A stretch of 64,000 bases of DNA. Origin: Axinella damicornis (Eukaryota; Porifera; Demospongiae; Axinellida; Axinellidae). Both the position numbers and the translations under genes were made by a program. Below the pieces are notes generated by a model. That model made no database searches. It was not told the origin of the DNA and was given only the letters and a program-made list of their open reading frames with translations. Within the stretch, counting starts at the first letter, position 1, and the number at the start of each line of letters is the position of its first letter. Shown piece after piece: positions 1 through 12,000 of this stretch. Location of the stretch: positions 7,408,451 to 7,472,450 of the forward strand of contig OZ007506.1 in assembly GCA_963931865.1 (NCBI GenBank), written 5' to 3'.

Positions 1-265
1 GGTTGTGACTAAGTGCTGGTTGACAACATCCAGGGAACCAGGGAACATCTCTATCCAGAATGTACTTATTAGTCTCCTTTCCGGTTTACCATCTGACAGA
101 AAGGTTGTTTTCCGATCCTCATTGGCTGAGTCAGCAGCTATGATTCAGATTCCTAAGCATTAGCAGACTTTCATAAGCTGTTAATGGTCATAACCGAATG
201 TCCATGTGTTTAGTTCTTACCATTGCATTTACTGACTGTCTAATGCAACCAACATCCTTTTCCAG

Positions 266-313
266 ACCACTTCATGCTGAATGCTGTGAGGGGGCAACTT
301 GCACCAGATTATG
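266..313 (+). CDS. Putative 48-nt repeat exon A, copy 1 (unrecognised gene)
   Basis: This block is preceded by a pyrimidine-rich tract ending in CCAG and followed by GTAAGTT. It is exactly 48 nt, so it is phase-symmetric. In the frame that starts after two bases it reads FMLNAVRGQLAPDY. The neighbouring block at 440-487 is also 48 nt, has the same phase and reads FMPDHLRGELTPKY, so the two share FM, RG, L, P and Y at the same spacing. Splicing these exons in any number keeps the frame and gives a 16-residue repeat. I do not recognise the family. The rest of the gene would lie left of the window and in or beyond the N gap. Confidence 0.5.
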
Positions 314-439
314 GTAAGTTAATGGTTCCACAGCTCGTTTTACCTTCTTGAGTGGTAAACAGTCTGACTTCACTTGTTCATTTTCATTTTCTTTATTCCC
401 TCCTCCCTCCGATCAATGCACGTACACATCTATGTGCAG

Positions 440-487
440 CACCGTTCATGCCAGATCATTTGAGGGGGGAACTCACACCAAAGTATC
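440..487 (+). CDS. Putative 48-nt repeat exon B (unrecognised gene)
   Basis: It lies between TGTGCAG and GTAAGTAA and is 48 nt long. It enters in the same codon phase as exon A and reads FMPDHLRGELTPKY. It aligns with exon A without gaps (xFMxxxxRGxLxPxY). The other two frames are less persuasive: one has an early TGA and the other shows less resemblance to its neighbour. The duplicate of this exon is expected near 958-1005, inside the gap. Confidence 0.5.
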
Positions 488-783
488 GTAAGTAAAACAT
501 AATATTATAATCGTTCAAGGTTGTGACTAAGTGCTGGTTGACAACATCCAGGGAACCAGGGAACATCTCTATCCAGAATGTACTTATTAGTCTCCTTTCC
601 GGTTTACCATCTGACAGAAAGGTTGTTTTCCGATCCTCATTGGCTGAGTCAGCAGCTATGTTTCAGATTCCTAAGCATTAGCAGACTTTCATAAGCTGTT
701 AATGGTCATGACCGAATGTCCATGTGTTTAGTTCTTACCATTGCATTTACTGACTGTCTAATGCAACCAACATCCTTTTCCAG

Positions 784-831
784 ACCACTTCATGCTGAAT
801 GCTGTGAGGGGGCAACTTGCACCAGATTATG
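784..831 (+). CDS. Putative 48-nt repeat exon A, copy 2
   Basis: This is an exact repeat of the 266-313 block, shifted by 518 bp, with the same CAG acceptor and GTAAGT donor. It gives the order A-B-A, with the next B lost in the N gap. Confidence 0.5.
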
Positions 832-944
832 GTAAGTTAATGGTTCCACAGCTCGTTTTACCTTCTTGAGTGGTAAACAGTCTGACTTCACTTGTTCATT
901 TTCTTTATTCCCTCCTCCCTCCGATCAATGCACGTACACATCTA

Positions 945-1144
945 NNNNNNNNNNNNNNNNNNNNNNNNNNNNNNNNNNNNNNNNNNNNNNNNNNNNNNNN
1001 NNNNNNNNNNNNNNNNNNNNNNNNNNNNNNNNNNNNNNNNNNNNNNNNNNNNNNNNNNNNNNNNNNNNNNNNNNNNNNNNNNNNNNNNNNNNNNNNNNNN
1101 NNNNNNNNNNNNNNNNNNNNNNNNNNNNNNNNNNNNNNNNNNNN
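945..1144. other. Assembly gap of 200 N
   Basis: Exactly 200 Ns, which looks like a fixed-length placeholder. It falls inside a tandem duplication, so the number of repeat units is unknown. All reading frames across it are artefacts. Confidence 0.99.
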
Positions 1145-1171
1145 AGAAATTTCAGCTGCAATACATAATAA

Positions 1172-1430
1172 CAAGTAATAAAAAACATTTAAAATGTAAC
1201 AGGATGTAGGGATACCAGAACCGCAAAAAGTAAGGAAACAAGGTAGGGATGATCACACAAAACAGTGAAGTATACAACCCCCCTACAGAGATCTTTTTCC
1301 ATAATACGTGTATAATGAAAAAAGATATGTAGGGGGATTGTATACTTCACTGTTTTGTGTGATCATCCCTACCTTGTTTCCTTACTTTTTGCGGTTCTGG
1401 TATCCCTACATCCTGTGTTTTTTATTACTT
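1172..1430. mobile_element. Foldback element with ~90-bp arms
   Basis: The arm at 1172-1295 is repeated in reverse complement at 1329-1430, with a small indel in the outer part and a loop of about 35 bases. No transposase is encoded. A possible acceptor (TTTTTTTAG) follows at 1434-1442. It opens a short reading frame to a stop near 1540 that could be a terminal exon of the left-hand gene, but nothing confirms this. Confidence 0.8.
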
Positions 1431-1963
1431 ATTTTTTTTAGCAGCAGGCGCATGCATACTGGACTCTGGCATTTACACTGCCAGCAATGGCTGAAGAATC
1501 AGACCCAAGCATCTCAAAAGCCAACCCTTTTCTGGATGGATACTAAGCCAGTGCCCCCTGAGCTGCTAAGTATAGAATAGCTATACCAGATAGTAGTAGC
1601 GACACATTGTTGAGTCTTTAGATAGGCATTCACCCCTCTCACAGAACATAGTCTAATAACATATATAGCACAGAGAATTTACCTCAGTCTAGTTCTTACG
1701 GTAACACAACAGCGCAAGGCACTTCTAATTCAGCGATCTTGAATAATAATTACGTATCGTTGCTAAGTGATCGTTTAAGTGCGCATGCGTACAAACATGA
1801 AAATGGCGTGACAAATGAAGCCATAGTTATTGAGTGGGCAGCCGCCTGGTGAAGACATGGAGGTTGCCAAAAAGCGATGGGCTGGTGCACTGCTCGGTGT
1901 AAAATGCTGCTGTTTCGTGCGAAAACCATCATGAGGGATTGAGGCGACGTTGAGCTAGCCCGT

Positions 1964-2013
1964 CTGAAAGAAGAAAGAAGAAAGAAGAAAGAAAGAAAGA
2001 AAGAAGAAAGAAA
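1964..2013. repeat. GAAA/GAA microsatellite
   Basis: Alternating GAAA and GAA units run for about 50 bases. No coding signal is seen around it. Confidence 0.9.
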
Positions 2014-2036
2014 AACAATTTGCCCGTTTTGCGAGT

Positions 2037-2532
2037 ACCTGGTGTGGTACTTTCGCGACGCGAGGAGTCTTGTTGGTCATGAAAACACTCGAAGATGAAC
2101 GGTATGTGGTTATAAAGGCTTATAAGTGTACCGTTTCTGAGATTTGGAGAGATTTTTTTGTATTGGCATGTATTGCGTGTACGTCGTATCCCTACATATA
2201 GACTCTACCGAGTCTATGATATCTGAATCCTGTTGTTCATGCAGCTTTATAAAGAGTTCTGTAGTACAGAGCATCAACTGTATACATAATATGTAGCTCA
2301 ACTGCCTGGAGGGCCTACAGCCTGCATGTGTTGTCTATCATAGAGTCGGTAGACTCTATATATTATATATTATGTAGGGATACGACAGACACGCACATGT
2401 GCTAAAAAATCTCTCCAAATCTCAGAAACGGTAGCTACACTTATAAGCCTTTATGACAACATACCGGTTATCTTTGAGAGTTTTCATGTCCAACAAGACT
2501 CTAAAAACCAACGCGAAAGTACCAAACCAGGG
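2037..2532. mobile_element. Foldback element with ~190-bp arms
   Basis: The left arm from CCTGGTGTGGTAC (2038) matches the reverse complement of the right arm ending at 2532. Both contain the blocks around GTCTTGTTGG, the TTATAAAGGC region and CTCAGAAACGGT. The central ~100 bases are not paired. It lies just upstream of GNL2 and encodes nothing recognisable. Confidence 0.8.
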
Positions 2533-2650
2533 TGCAGAAGTAATGAGTCAGGTAGTAGAATCTAGCTCCATAATTATATGGAAGAGTTAATTACATGCAA
2601 AAAGTAGAGAATGAGATACCGTAAGGGAGCATGGGTGGGGGAACCTGGGT

Positions 2651-2676
2651 GTGTGTGTGTGTGGGGGGGGGGGGGG
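2651..2676. repeat. TG repeat followed by a 14-G run
   Basis: A short TG dinucleotide tract runs directly into a G homopolymer. It is low complexity. Confidence 0.9.
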
Positions 2677-2878
2677 CTGGGGTTATTGTTTCAGCAACAA
2701 GGAGCCGTTGCTAATTATGGGTTTTGTACTTCATAGGAATCTATCCTCTATAATGAATATTGCAAATTTGCAATATAATTATTCTATGGGTAACTCTGAT
2801 AATAAATGTACAGCCAACAAACATGCATGTTTGCATGAAAACGATTCGAAATTTTGTGGTATTCGCGTAATGGAGTTG

Positions 2879-2922
2879 GTCTCGTTCCCAGATTATATTA
2901 GGATATAGTCTGGGAACGAGAC
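2879..2922. repeat. Short hairpin with CTCGTTCCCAGA arms
   Basis: GTCTCGTTCCCAGA at 2879-2892 is the reverse complement of TCTGGGAACGAGAC at 2909-2922. The arm core matches the terminus of the foldback family found elsewhere in the window. It lies about 80 bp before the GNL2 start codon and could fall in the promoter or 5' leader. Confidence 0.75.
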
Positions 2923-3002
2923 TGAATGAATCCACCTCGTGGCCGAAACTGAACTGTTTGTCAACCAACCAAGCGTCTCCAGATTCCTCCTCAAGTTTAA
3001 AC

Positions 3003-3048
3003 ATGGGAAAGACTGCCAAGAAGAAGGCTACCAGCAGTACAAATCCAG
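3003..3048 (+). CDS. GNL2: GNL2 exon 1
   Basis: ATG opens a lysine-rich start [15 protein letters not shown] plus one base of the next codon, followed by donor GTATTA. The basic N-terminus and the STNP motif match the family. This ATG is chosen because it gives the conserved STNP directly before the split alanine codon of exon 2. Confidence 0.85.
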
Positions 3049-6000
3049 GTATTAACCTGTGGGGTCAAGTAAGGTAAGGCGGGGGGGCTATTCCGACGGC
3101 GGGGTAATTTCGATAGTTGGCTGCCTTTGTTACCAGGCAAAGTTTGGTAATTCTTCTGTGGTACCGCAGGGTAGGCTGATACTCAACCTACCCTGCGGTA
3201 CCACAGAAGAATTACCAAACTTTGTCTGGTAACAAAGGTAGCCAACTATCGGAATTACCCCGCCGTCGGAATAGCCCCGCCTTACCTTACAAGGGTAGTG
3301 TTAGGGCCGGGGCCAGCATAATTTAGTTTGCCAACGAGGGGGCCGTTTTTGCCATCCTGTGTAGATCGCAAGATTTTAATGTTGGATCGGGAAAATTTAG
3401 AGCATGGAGACTATGGGGTGTCACTATAGATATTGTCCATGGTGTGACACCCATAGTCCTCAACGCTTGTACCGAGCGATTTGAAAGATCACACATGACA
3501 GCTGCAATCTGATTGGCTCTACCGGAGTTCGAGTATAGCTCAAGCAAAGTGCATGGTCCAAGTTTCTAGACCCTTCTTTTCCCGGTGCGGTCACGTGAGT
3601 TGATCCGTGCTGGGGAAAATTTGAGGGGCTAGCCTGCTAGACTACCATTTGACCATGTGCACATTTTGGGTCAAGTGGAGTTGACAGCCCTCAGGGCCTA
3701 TTGGGCCTGTGTGGGCTTCAAGTATACAAGTTTGCTGAGTCCGTCAACTAGTGCAGGGGTGTCCGGACGGGGGGAGTTATCCAGACATCCACAAATTTCT
3801 TCGCGGAGCGTCCGGACCAAAGAATTAGCGGCGTGTCCGGGATACCCCTTCACCGTCTGGACACCCCCGCACTTACTCTACTTGATCCCGCATTTTACCC
3901 TTGACCCGATAATGTACGGAAGAATGCGTAGCAACACCACCCCTTCCTTGGTATACGGGGTCAAGATGCTCAGCTGCAGTTGTGACTATGGTTAATATGC
4001 CCTTGGGAGACCAGTCTGAATTAGTCATGTAGAGTAGAGCTCCGAAGGGTGAAATGTGGGCTGCAGTTGGGAAGATGTCCCCCCATGTGAAGCGTCCCCC
4101 CGGATGTTCTACACTAGTGTAAGATGTAGAATCGCCCCTGCAATGGCTGGTGAATATGTGCACTTCTACTGACATGAGTCTGCAGACCTATACCATAGGG
4201 CCTACTGTAAAACACAGAACAAACTGCGGAATGGCCACAGATTACAGTCAGTAAAATGACTTTCTGTTTTTGTAGTACGATCATAATACGGAATGCTCCG
4301 TACATTTTGATCGCTCGCGAAGTGTAATACAATAACACCTAAACGGAAGTACATGTAAAATGGAAACAGCACGATTTTTTTTGTATTTGCAGTATGTCAC
4401 TATTGTCGTCCGATGAACAAACAGTTCTGACATTGGGTGCAATCTACTCAACAATCTGTCTACCAAATCTACCGAGTACCATGACGACTCTGAGAGAGAA
4501 AATGAAGGCTCTTTGCAAGAAAAGTTGGTAAACACTGCAGGCATCAGTAGTAGCCTTGTACCCAGGCCTTCTCGTCCCAGCATTTGTTGCATCTCGCCCC
4601 AGCATTTGTCGCATCTCACCCCAGCGTTTGTCGCATCTCACCCCAGCATTTGTCGCATCTCACCCCAGCGTTTGTCGCATCTCACCCCAGCATTTGTCGA
4701 TTGCAGTGCAAGCAGCAAATCGTTGGTGCCTGGAAGTAGTAGTAGTACAGTAGGAGACATGGAAAAGTTCCCGTTCCGTTTGCGTGCAACCGTGCTAGCG
4801 TTTCCGTTCAACGATACCCAAACGGTGATACAACGGTACGTTCCGTTCCGTTCCGTTTCGTACCCGTGCCGTTTTATTTAGCTGACGTCATACCGTCCAA
4901 AAACTGCGAGCACGTTTCTTCGCAGAAGCGTTACCCTTCGCTTTGTTTCCCTCTACTCAGTGTGCTTCACAGAAGTGTTGCTCTTTGGTTTGCCTCTATT
5001 GAGTGTACTGAATGAAGAGTTCGCAAACAGCCCGATGATTGTCGTTGTTGTGTCCCGCATGCGATACTGAGTTCGATGTCATGATGATTGCTCGACGTTC
5101 TACGGTCCCGATTCAAGTACACATGTACGCATAGCTCGTTCGATGTTCGCTCGATATCGCTCTATGTCCTGGTCGTTCGCTCCGTGTTATATTTCCTGCA
5201 CAAAAGCTTATACAACAGCGACAAAAACGGAACGGTATTTTACCGTTTAAACGCACGTGCACACGGTTAATGCAATTTGCACGGTACGTAACGGAACGGA
5301 AACGGAACGGAACGGAAACGGTTAATAGCGTTGCACGGCCTTGCAACGCAAACGGAACGGGAACTTTTCCGTGTCGCCTACTGTAGTAGCACTGGAGTTT
5401 GTAGGTGCTACGTATATAAACCATCTTCGCACATGTATGATTGACAGAACGTTGACAATTGTACTCACTAGTAGTGCAAGTTACAGTAGCGGTCAATAAA
5501 ACGTTTACATTCTGTTTACGTACAATGATCGTTCTACGGTGTGAAATGGCTCAGAAAACCTATGTCAGCATTTGTACACCCCATGTTTACAGTATAAAAG
5601 CGACGTTTAATACTTATAGCGGATGCAGTCTATGTCCGACGCTGTTCTACCTGGGTTATGTTTTAGGCCCTGGATCTCTCTCCCTGCTGGTCTTTGTTCG
5701 ATGTCCACAGCTTTTGCAGAACCGGAGATACAGCAGCAACGCAATCGATTGCTGCCGAAACCCCGCCCACCAAGCAAAAGCTCTTGGAACTTGCACATCC
5801 CTCGAAAGGTTTGGCTGATTTTTAAATATGCCTTATTGGAAGGCCTTAACTATACGCTGGTGTTTGTCTCTGGTCTGTAGCTTACTTGTAACCGGAGATA
5901 AAGGTCGACGAACCTGGACGCTTACTCGCGACAGCGATAGTTGCTGACTCAGCAACTGTAGTACAGACAGATTGTGTTCCAATTAACACACATACCACGT

Positions 6001-9000
6001 GACAGTCATGCTCAGTTGACAGATGGCCAAAAGGAGGCACAAAAAAGTATTACAGCACTCACAACTGAATGTGTTTCAGCATGTTAGCATCACCAGTGGT
6101 CAGAATCTTTGTGGGCAATAATTAAAACTTGAATATTTGCTATTTTTGCTATTCAAAGGTGCTACATGTACATGTAGAAACACTGGGCAGTGCCAGTGGC
6201 TTGATTTGTCTAGATATCATGTAGCTAGGCTGGACTAGCTTATCTGAATTGCTGATCACTGCCTGGTGCAAACAGTCTGGTACCGAGACTACCATTCTCT
6301 GTGGGACTACCATTCTCTGTGGGTCTACCATTCTCTGTGGGTATACATCGTCGCTTTCTAGCGGTTTGAAATGGTTCATTCTTCATAATACCTGCAGCTC
6401 TGACAAAGTCAGCCTATTTCCAAGTTATTTGAAGATATGTAGAACTCCTGCCTTACATGTAGGTACAAACTTGTGCCTGTGGTCGAGAGAGAGCTCCGTA
6501 ATAGACCGCCCTTGTGATCTTCATGGCTACTCGCGAACTACATGTTGTACCGCCCCTTCCTGCCTTTTCTGAATGGTGATGTAAGTGGACGAAGGTGTGA
6601 CCTAAACTTATTACTACTGACTTGGCAGTAACTTACCCTCAAGTCCTGTTAAGCTGAAGTTGTGTCACCGTGAAAGCGCGTTGTTTCCATGGGGCAACTA
6701 TAGTGGCCTTCCATGTTGTGTGTGCAAATTAGTTGGGCCACTAAAGTGGCCCGTCACGCACAAAGTGCCATTCTGGTAGGGCAGGCTGACACTGGATGAA
6801 AGTCCTTCCCGCAGTTGGAGCAACAGTGCTTGTACATGGTGCTTGTATAGCCTCGTTCCCAGGCCTACCCCGTTTTTTCTGTTCTTTGGTTTCCGTTGAC
6901 AATAATACACGGATGCAGAAGGGCGGCGAAAAACACGGAAGGCCTGGTATTATTCATCACGTGAGTGACGTCAGGTGGATGCAAGGGTGGACATAGGGGG
7001 GGCGGGGCCCGTAGTCGTTTCAGCAGATCCGGAAGGCTGTTCATCATCCAGTCGGCTCGCGGTTGGGGCCGGGTATGGCCCAACCGCAAATAAGTTTAAA
7101 AAGCGCCCAAGAAGTTGTGTACATTGTCTGCGAGTCCCGACTAGCCGCGGAGCATTCGAACCGAGCCGACTGGATGATGAACAGCCTTCCGGATCTGCTG
7201 AAACGACTACAGGCCCCGTCCACCTGACGTCACTCACGTGATGAATCGTACCAGGCCTTCCGTGTTTTTCGCCGCCCTTCCGCATTCGTGTAATAGGGTC
7301 AACAGAAACCGAAGAACAGAAAAAACGGGGTAGGCCTGGGAACGAGGCTAGTGCTTGTACATAATGCTCCAACGAATAGTCAAGTGTCTGCCTTTTGTCT
7401 GCTACATGAATGGCTGCTGTGTGTAATGTGGCTGCTGAAGACCCCTTCAAAGAGAGTGGTGAGCCTTGAAACAATCAAATACCTACCTAAACCCACCTCA
7501 GACAACAAATAATTAAACCCAGCCACCAAGAATGAAAGCTGAATATTGGAATAGCAGGTAACCAAGGAATGTTTGAATACAGAAAAGCACTATTCGTTGG
7601 AGCCTTACATTTGTACTTGTACAGACACGAGGTCCCATAGGGGCAGGCACCATTGTACAGGATGCAGTACTCCAGTTCGGGTCTCTTGGGTGGTGGGGGT
7701 CGTGAGAAACTGGTCTCTTGGGTGGTGAGGGTCGTGAGAAACTGGTCTCTTGGGTGGTGGGGGTCGTGAGAAACTGGGTGAGCTCTGTGGGATGGGTAGG
7801 TGGATTGTGGGCTGAGAGCTGGTATTGCTTGCGGCTTGGAGAGGGGGCAACCGCTAGGTTGAAGTTGGGGCAGTCGTATGTGTGATGTCGTCCCTCAACC
7901 TGACACAGTGGGCACCAGTTAACCATGGTTGCTTGGCCGATGAAAGCCATGAGTACAACTCTGTGTTGACTGCAGACCAGTTCTTCAAGTTATGGTGGCA
8001 CCCCACTTTCTGTATTCAGCTGCTCAGGAGAGGTCGGTATACTCCCATGCCAGGTTGGTGTGTGAGCACCAGGTATGAGCAGTAGCCTCCTTCCCAGGCC
8101 TCCACGCCCAGCTTTTGTCACTTGCAGTTCGATGTACGAACAGCATGTGTGAGTAGCATGTACGTTTGAACAGGGATCATGACTCGTCATACATGTACCT
8201 CTATCTACACTGACATTGAGGGGCTGTAATCGATCATGACTCATCATACCTGCTGACATCGAGGGGCTGTAATCGATCAGTGCAATTGGCAGGGATCATG
8301 ACTTGACATATTAGGTGGTTTTCTTAACAAACACATCTGTCTTTGACCCGAAAGTTGTTCATAAACATAAATTACAAGTGCAGGTAGTCTTGTGGGAGTT
8401 CTTAGCATTCCTCTTGTTGGAAGTGTGAGCAACCAAAATCTTCTCCACACATGCTATCATCCATCGTTTCTTCATTTGCCTGGTGGCTATGAGAGAACCA
8501 GCAAGCACCACTGTGATCTGTCTTTTGTCGTCCCCTGCTGTAATGTCCACTCATTTTCCTCCTTTCTTCTCCATGTGCCATGATCCAACAGGGATGATGA
8601 ACATACTGGTCTGGCCCCAGTTGACGATGAGGTTGTACGGGATCTCTTCCATCTCCACAACTGCTTTAATGTCAAACTATACCTGAGCCTTCACAGCCTC
8701 AAAGTCATCTGTGTTCTCTTTGGCCTTCGTACTGGCTCTTCGTTTCACATATCCCACGAATGGCACTTGTTCATAAATCTAAATAGAGTCCACCCCCAAA
8801 ATTGTGAGGGGCCGGTGATCTGATTTATTGGGTTGATACTATATAACTACCTACTGTTGTTTAACCAGCTCAGTACACATACGGGAATCAGTCATGAGAT
8901 GTAGCAGTCTGTCAATCTCCAAATAGTACACCTAGTAGGTTTTGAGGATTGATAGTCTTACTCCAGCTTGGGAGCTGCTTCCCACTGCTCCTGGTTGTCC

Positions 9001-12000
9001 TCTTCGGAGAAGGAGAGGGTTCAGCATCATCACCCAACCCACGCTTGCTAGTGCAGGGTTCAGAGTCACTGAAAAGCTGTGTCTCGTCTTCAACGTCCAG
9101 CATGGATGTAGTGCTCTCTAGCAGTGACTGGGTAGCAACCAATTAAGCCAAACACATCGTATCCTTTCCTGGTTGCGGAAAGGATGACCTCTCCTACATG
9201 AAAGAATTGGAAGGTGAAGCGTTCATTCAGTCCATGAGATAATGCACAAGCCTTACCATTCTCCCCAGAATAATAGACTTCCTGGGAATCATTTTTCTCA
9301 TCACAAATTCCAGCAGTCTGGTCCAGCGGTTGTAAACTGAGAGTCGTCCACCTAACGAATGCAGACAAACCGACGCATCAGTGATGTAAGTTGTATGGAG
9401 GAGCATCAGTGATGTAAGTTGTATGGAGGAGCATCAGTGATGTAAGTTGTATGGAGGAGCATCAGTGATGTAAGTTGTATGGAGGAGCATCAGTGATGTA
9501 CAATGTACATTGTATGGAGGAGCATCAGTGTGGGCTAGCAATGTGACACTGGTCTGAGCCACACCATGCACAGCTGTAGGATGGAGAGTAAGAAGCTCAT
9601 ATTGTATCTATCTGCAATGCTGTCTCAATAAAGGCTGTGCAACTCGAGGCATCCCCTTCCCGTGGTTGGGCTGGATAGATATGTCATGCAGTCAGTCTTC
9701 CAGTCTCGATACTTCTGCGAGTTGTAACGTGGGATCAGTGGCATCTGCTTATCGTCCCATCACCGAAGTGGATGAACAGAAGCCGACGGCAAGTTGCAGC
9801 AACGTCGGCAAATGATGTCATTCGCTGCACCTTGTTGACTTCATAGTGAGTCGAAGGATGGCGTTTCGACTCAATCCAGTGCCATGGATAGCACACTTCC
9901 TGCTGCTGAGCTTCTTTTTGTCATCCTGGTGGATTTTCAGGATTGCCAGAAACCTGTGCACACTGCCTACGACCTCAAATGTGTATGAAGACATATCCTT
10001 TGTACGATAGTCCTCCTTAGTGGTCGAAGCTAGAACTAGCAGCAGACCTATTAGTTCTTCAAGGTCGTCACTTCTAACTCACAAGGTCATCTTTTTGTTG
10101 CATCACTTGCTGTATACGTAGCGTCTGAACCTTATAGTTGACATACCATCCTTCACATCCCTCACTCTCATATGTTCTGGTGAATCACAGAGCTGATCTT
10201 GTGTACGTACCTGCAAACACCAATAGTTACATCTTAAGCACTCTTAAGATGATGAACATCTACTATGTGGGTAGCCTCCATTCTCAGATTGTGCTAATGT
10301 GTGAATGCTAATGTACGTAGCAGTACCTGGGGGGTGCAGATTCCCGTACCAAGTTGTTCTTTCGTAAACAGCCATGGCAAGAGAGAGAGAGAGCAAGTTT
10401 TCGAGGTGTTTTGCAGATGGACTCCCTTGATCTCAATTCAGCCTGTGACCTTCCAGGCAATATTACTTTCCTGGCTGGTGGATCACAAGGATTTCCAAGA
10501 ATACACTGGTCAGCTGTATAAGTAATGAAGACATAATAGGAGCCCTATGTAGTGTGGTAGATGTGCAACAGCTGCTGCTAGTGTGTGTTAGTGTGTGACT
10601 GCTTAGACCCAAGCAAAACTGCACGGCGGTAATCGCTGCTATAACGCGGAAGTATCGCTCGATACAGCCTTGGGGGTATCGCGATAAGCACAAGCTACAG
10701 TACAGATCACACGTAAGGTAACAAATTCGCGCGTGTAGCGTGGGGTTTACTCGCGAGTGACAAGTAGTTAACTCGCGAGGACTCGCGTGTGCTGCCGCGA
10801 GGACTCGCGAGTGATTATTGCGAGCGAGTGCGCACGAGAGTACTGGATCGCACAAAGAACAAAATAAGCACTTGTACATTGTACAAAGACAAAGAAATAA
10901 ACAAGACTACATCAGTCTGAACTTCCAAGACAGTCCGTTTCCAGAGGTAGCTGTGAAGACCGATCCAGTGGAGGCCGAAGAGTAGCAGCGGGGAACTTTG
11001 TAACAGTGAGTACAAACGCAAGGAGATCAACAGCAGCAGAACGAACGGGAGAGCGTGGGGCACTGGAGTGCACGACAGGATCCAGTCCTTCACCCTTGCA
11101 GTCGCCCATGCTATCCCATTCTACTGCTCTTGCCTTTTTTATACTTGTTGCTCTTCTGGCACAGTTTGTCTCCTTTCTCCTGCCTCCATCATCGCGCAGT
11201 TACTCCTCGTCTTGTTTTTCTTCAGTCTCTCGCGACTACATGTATTTCTGGCTTCTTCGTTCCTTCGGCACTGGCTTCTTTTCCATGACCTGGCTGTAGC
11301 TTGCACGTGGTTTATCGCGTATACTCGACCGTGCACTCGAACCTTGAACTCGAGTACTCGTGTTACACGCGAGGGCGGAGCTTGTCACTCGCGAGTGAAA
11401 ACTGCGGGCGGAGCGAGTACTCGCGTGTGCGCGCCTGCTAACTCGCGAGTCAAACGCTCGCGTGTGTTACCTTACATGTGATCTGTACTGTATATCGCCC
11501 ATTGCGCGATACAGGGCGGGACCGCACGATTCTGGCAGACGTAGCTATCGCGGTACGATCGTACCGCGTACCACGGCACACCCGCGGGCACCCGGGCATT
11601 TCCGCTGACGCTGCTAAACGAAAGTGGGTTGATCTCGATAGTTTAAAGCAAACATTTAATTTCACCATGTCTTCTTACAGATCATTAATGCAAGAACACA
11701 AAATGTCCGATGTCAATAACAGTACATGTAACAGCAGCACAAAAAGCCAACAACCTAGAAAACACCACCATAATACAAAAATGTCCAAAGGTCAACACAT
11801 AGTAATACACTTTCGTACTGCAAGGGCCCAAAAGAATGTGTGATCACTAAGTAACGAGCAACAGTGAACAGGTAGTACTTTGAACGTTAGTCCTCAGCTG
11901 TACCATGTTTGTACATTCTCCGGGCGTATCGGACTCTGACATTTAGTTTGGATACTAGATCTTATTCTCCTCCTTCGTGAACAAGAAATCTGTCTTCTTC

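Larger units (their letters stand above)
1..944. repeat. 518-bp tandem duplication, second copy cut by a gap
   Basis: Bases from 1 recur from 519 with only a few differences, including a 6-base deletion in the pyrimidine tract near 900. The second copy runs into the N gap at 945. Each unit carries two 48-nt exon-like blocks with AG before and GTAAGT after. The duplication is seen directly; whether it is real or assembly-related cannot be settled because it abuts the gap. Confidence 0.9.

Noticed and set aside
866..1209. Open frames spanning 866-1209 on both strands
   Set aside because: They consist mostly of N-derived X residues across the gap.
1..3000. Upstream 48-nt exons as part of GNL2
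   Set aside because: GNL2 starts at its own conserved N-terminus at 3003, and the 16-residue repeat has no counterpart in that family.
6975..7474. Plus and minus frames of 88 and 167 codons
   Set aside because: They are opposite arms of one foldback element, so the translations are mirror images and not a gene.
10815..11481. Several overlapping 65-137 codon frames
   Set aside because: They are inside a non-autonomous inverted-repeat element, with no domain and no consistent frame.
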